From an uncultured Lachnospiraceae bacterium (GTDB taxonomy: Bacteria; Bacillota; Clostridia; Lachnospirales; Lachnospiraceae): 64,000 nucleotides of DNA. The translations under genes and the position numbers were made by a program. Positions within the stretch are counted from its first letter, which is position 1. Each line of letters begins with the position of its first letter. The stretch lies in contig CAJTMW010000004.1 in NCBI GenBank assembly GCA_910577275.1, positions 158,869 through 222,868 of the forward strand, read 5' to 3'. A model generated the notes under the pieces. That model was not told the DNA's origin, searched no databases, and saw only the letters and a program-made list of their open reading frames with translations. This document shows positions 62,749 to 64,000 of this stretch, piece by piece.

Positions 62749-62907
62749 TTATATACGGTCGATTTTTTTCCATGCTTCTTCTATAGTCTGTACTCTTCCG
62801 TTTTCCATATCGTCAATCGCTGCATCAAGTTTTTCAAAGAGTACTTCCATCGCATCATCTATTGTATATGAAGCTTCTGCCGTTTTTGTAGCTATAGCTG
62901 TTGCCAT
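62749..62907 (-). CDS. Small antitoxin-like protein
   Basis: 52 residues from ATG 62907; an upstream ATG at 62967 lacks a site and adds unconserved residues. The body Y-T-I-D-D-A-M-E-V-L-F, D-M-E-N-G-R-V-Q-T-I-E-E-A-W is acidic and helical, like the short antitoxins paired with ParE/RelE toxins. The toxin gene downstream is reduced to a fragment. The exact family was not recognised. Confidence 0.6.
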   Translation of the reverse strand: MATAIATKTAEASYTIDDAMEVLFEKLDAAIDDMENGRVQTIEEAWKKIDRI

Positions 62908-63010
62908 GTATTTCACATCCTTTCTGCTGTTACCGATATCATACCACAGAAGAAAAGTTTTATCCATTTTTTTGTGTTCTTAAAATATCATACAGGTACA
63001 AAATTTCCTG

Positions 63011-63835
63011 TCATCCCTTCAACCCGCTGTTCATCTTATCCATCAAAGCAGCGATAAACACCCCGGCCGCAAGAAAAAACACATTAATCAGGCAGGAGGC
63101 GGTAGAGGTACGAAAGCTCTCAAAAGGAATCGTCATAAAAGTAGCCGCTAAGACGGTTCCCACGATTGCATGAAAAGTAACGGAATAATATCTGTCAAAC
63201 AGGGAATTCACCGTTTTCGAGAGGCAGGCAATGGTGATTATCCCGCCGATGCCTGCCGGTATCAGTACATCGAAGGACAGATGCCCGATACCGTCAACAA
63301 AGGGCGTATAGAGTCCCATAGGCATAAGGAGTGTTGAAAAACTCATACCCGGAGCGATAATACTGAGTGCAAGGCAGAATCCACAGAACAGATACCAGAT
63401 AAAATTCGGATCGATTACCGCAGAGGTCTGCTTCAGTAAAAAGAGCAGAGTGAAAATTACAAGTATGGCGGTAAGCATGGAGATAAAAGAAGAAGATTTT
63501 CTGCCATGCAATCCTGCCTCCCTCCAGAGGGAAGGGAGCATTCCCGCAATCAGTCCTACAAAAAGACAGACAGAGGGAGCCGGATATTTTTCCAGAAAGA
63601 AAGCCAGAATATTGGCGACGCCCATAAAGCCGATAACGTAGCCAAGAAAATAAGGAAAGAGTTTTGGCATATGCGTTTTAAATTTATGGACAGGGTCTGA
63701 GAGAAATTCCATTACAGGCTTATAAACTCCGAAAACAACGCTGAGGACGCCGCCGCTTATTCCTGGAAGAACAGCTCCGAGGCCGATAATCGCTCCCTGT
63801 AATATTCGGAATAATACCTTTATCAGTTTTATCAT
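63011..63835 (-). CDS. DUF368 membrane protein
   Basis: 274 residues with about eight transmembrane helices and the family N-terminus G-A-I-I-G-L-G-A-V-L-P-G-I-S-G-G. A second, diverged repeat, I-A-P-G-M-S-F-S-T-L, is in the middle. DUF368 proteins have been linked to undecaprenyl-phosphate recycling; whether this one does so is inference. The last 165 bases of the window upstream of it are AT-rich and hold no gene. Confidence 0.85.
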   Translation of the reverse strand: MIKLIKVLFRILQGAIIGLGAVLPGISGGVLSVVFGVYKPVMEFLSDPVHKFKTHMPKLFPYFLGYVIGFMGVANILAFFLEKYPAPSVCLFVGLIAGMLPSLWREAGLHGRKSSSFISMLTAILVIFTLLFLLKQTSAVIDPNFIWYLFCGFCLALSIIAPGMSFSTLLMPMGLYTPFVDGIGHLSFDVLIPAGIGGIITIACLSKTVNSLFDRYYSVTFHAIVGTVLAATFMTIPFESFRTSTASCLINVFFLAAGVFIAALMDKMNSGLKG

Positions 63836-64000
63836 AGCTTTATTTCCATATCTGCTTAGGATTACATTAAAAAATATGAAAACAGTTCTTCTACTATTCT
63901 TGAAATTATTTTTCCGTTAAAATAAATTATAAAATTTTCTTTTGAAGTTTTTTAAAAAAGTGTTATTATTATTACATAAAATATACTGTAAAATATAATT

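Noticed and set aside
63940..64000. Promoter-like TTGAAG and TTATTA at the right edge
   Set aside because: The region is so AT-rich that such matches are expected, and any gene it would serve lies outside the window.

Overview
The window carries the replication origin of a low-to-medium GC Firmicute, most likely a Lachnospiraceae (class Clostridia). The dnaA region has the classic order: rpmH, rnpA, yidD, yidC, jag, mnmE, mnmG, rsmG, parA and parB run leftward on the minus strand, and dnaA, dnaN, an S4 protein, recF, gyrB and gyrA run rightward. DUF4446 and DUF3881 genes around serS, glycyl-radical sugar metabolism and frequent TTG/GTG starts behind strong GGAGG sites fit this family. All calls come from reading the sequence; no database search was run.

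Layout. 1-7.7 kb is an accessory redox cluster: three exported proteins built from DUF362, flavodoxin and formylglycine-generating-enzyme-like domains in unusual combinations, a PF03773-type permease, a DUF4405 membrane protein interrupted by an in-frame TGA, a LysR regulator, an FMN reductase and a cyclophilin-like lipoprotein. 7.7-8.5 kb holds decayed remnants (cupin, aldo/keto reductase, LysR). 8.5-20.5 kb is tRNA-Arg, DUF3881, serS, DUF4446, parB, parA, two parS sites, rsmG, mnmG, mnmE, jag, yidC, yidD, rnpA, rpmH. 20.5-22.4 kb is a bipartite oriC around dnaA, with a DnaA-trio-like unwinding element before dnaN. 22.4-32.4 kb is dnaN to gyrA, a flotillin and pgi.

A nested palindrome follows pgi at 32.45-32.58 kb. 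Next come a cytosolic DUF362 protein and a fossil DUF4143 ATPase. 34.2-46.3 kb is a carbohydrate locus: a divergently transcribed YesMN-type two-component system faces an operon of a sugar ABC transporter, a GH31 glycosidase, a glycyl-radical-enzyme activase and an atypical glycyl radical enzyme with a Gly-Cys-Tyr-Glu active-site loop. This pairing of sugar import, glycosidase and radical enzyme is the best candidate for an undescribed pathway.

46.4-55.6 kb is metabolic: a 2-hydroxyacid dehydrogenase, an MTA/SAH-deaminase-type amidohydrolase beside adenosylhomocysteinase, a phosphoribosyltransferase-like protein, glycogen phosphorylase and an aconitase-superfamily hydratase. 55.7-62.6 kb is an XRE regulator divergent from an exopolysaccharide cluster (VTC domain, DUF4956, CotH kinase, BcsA-like GT2 with PilZ, membrane-anchored GH5), which predicts c-di-GMP control. 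The window ends with an orphan antitoxin-like gene, a decayed ParE-like remnant and a DUF368 membrane protein.
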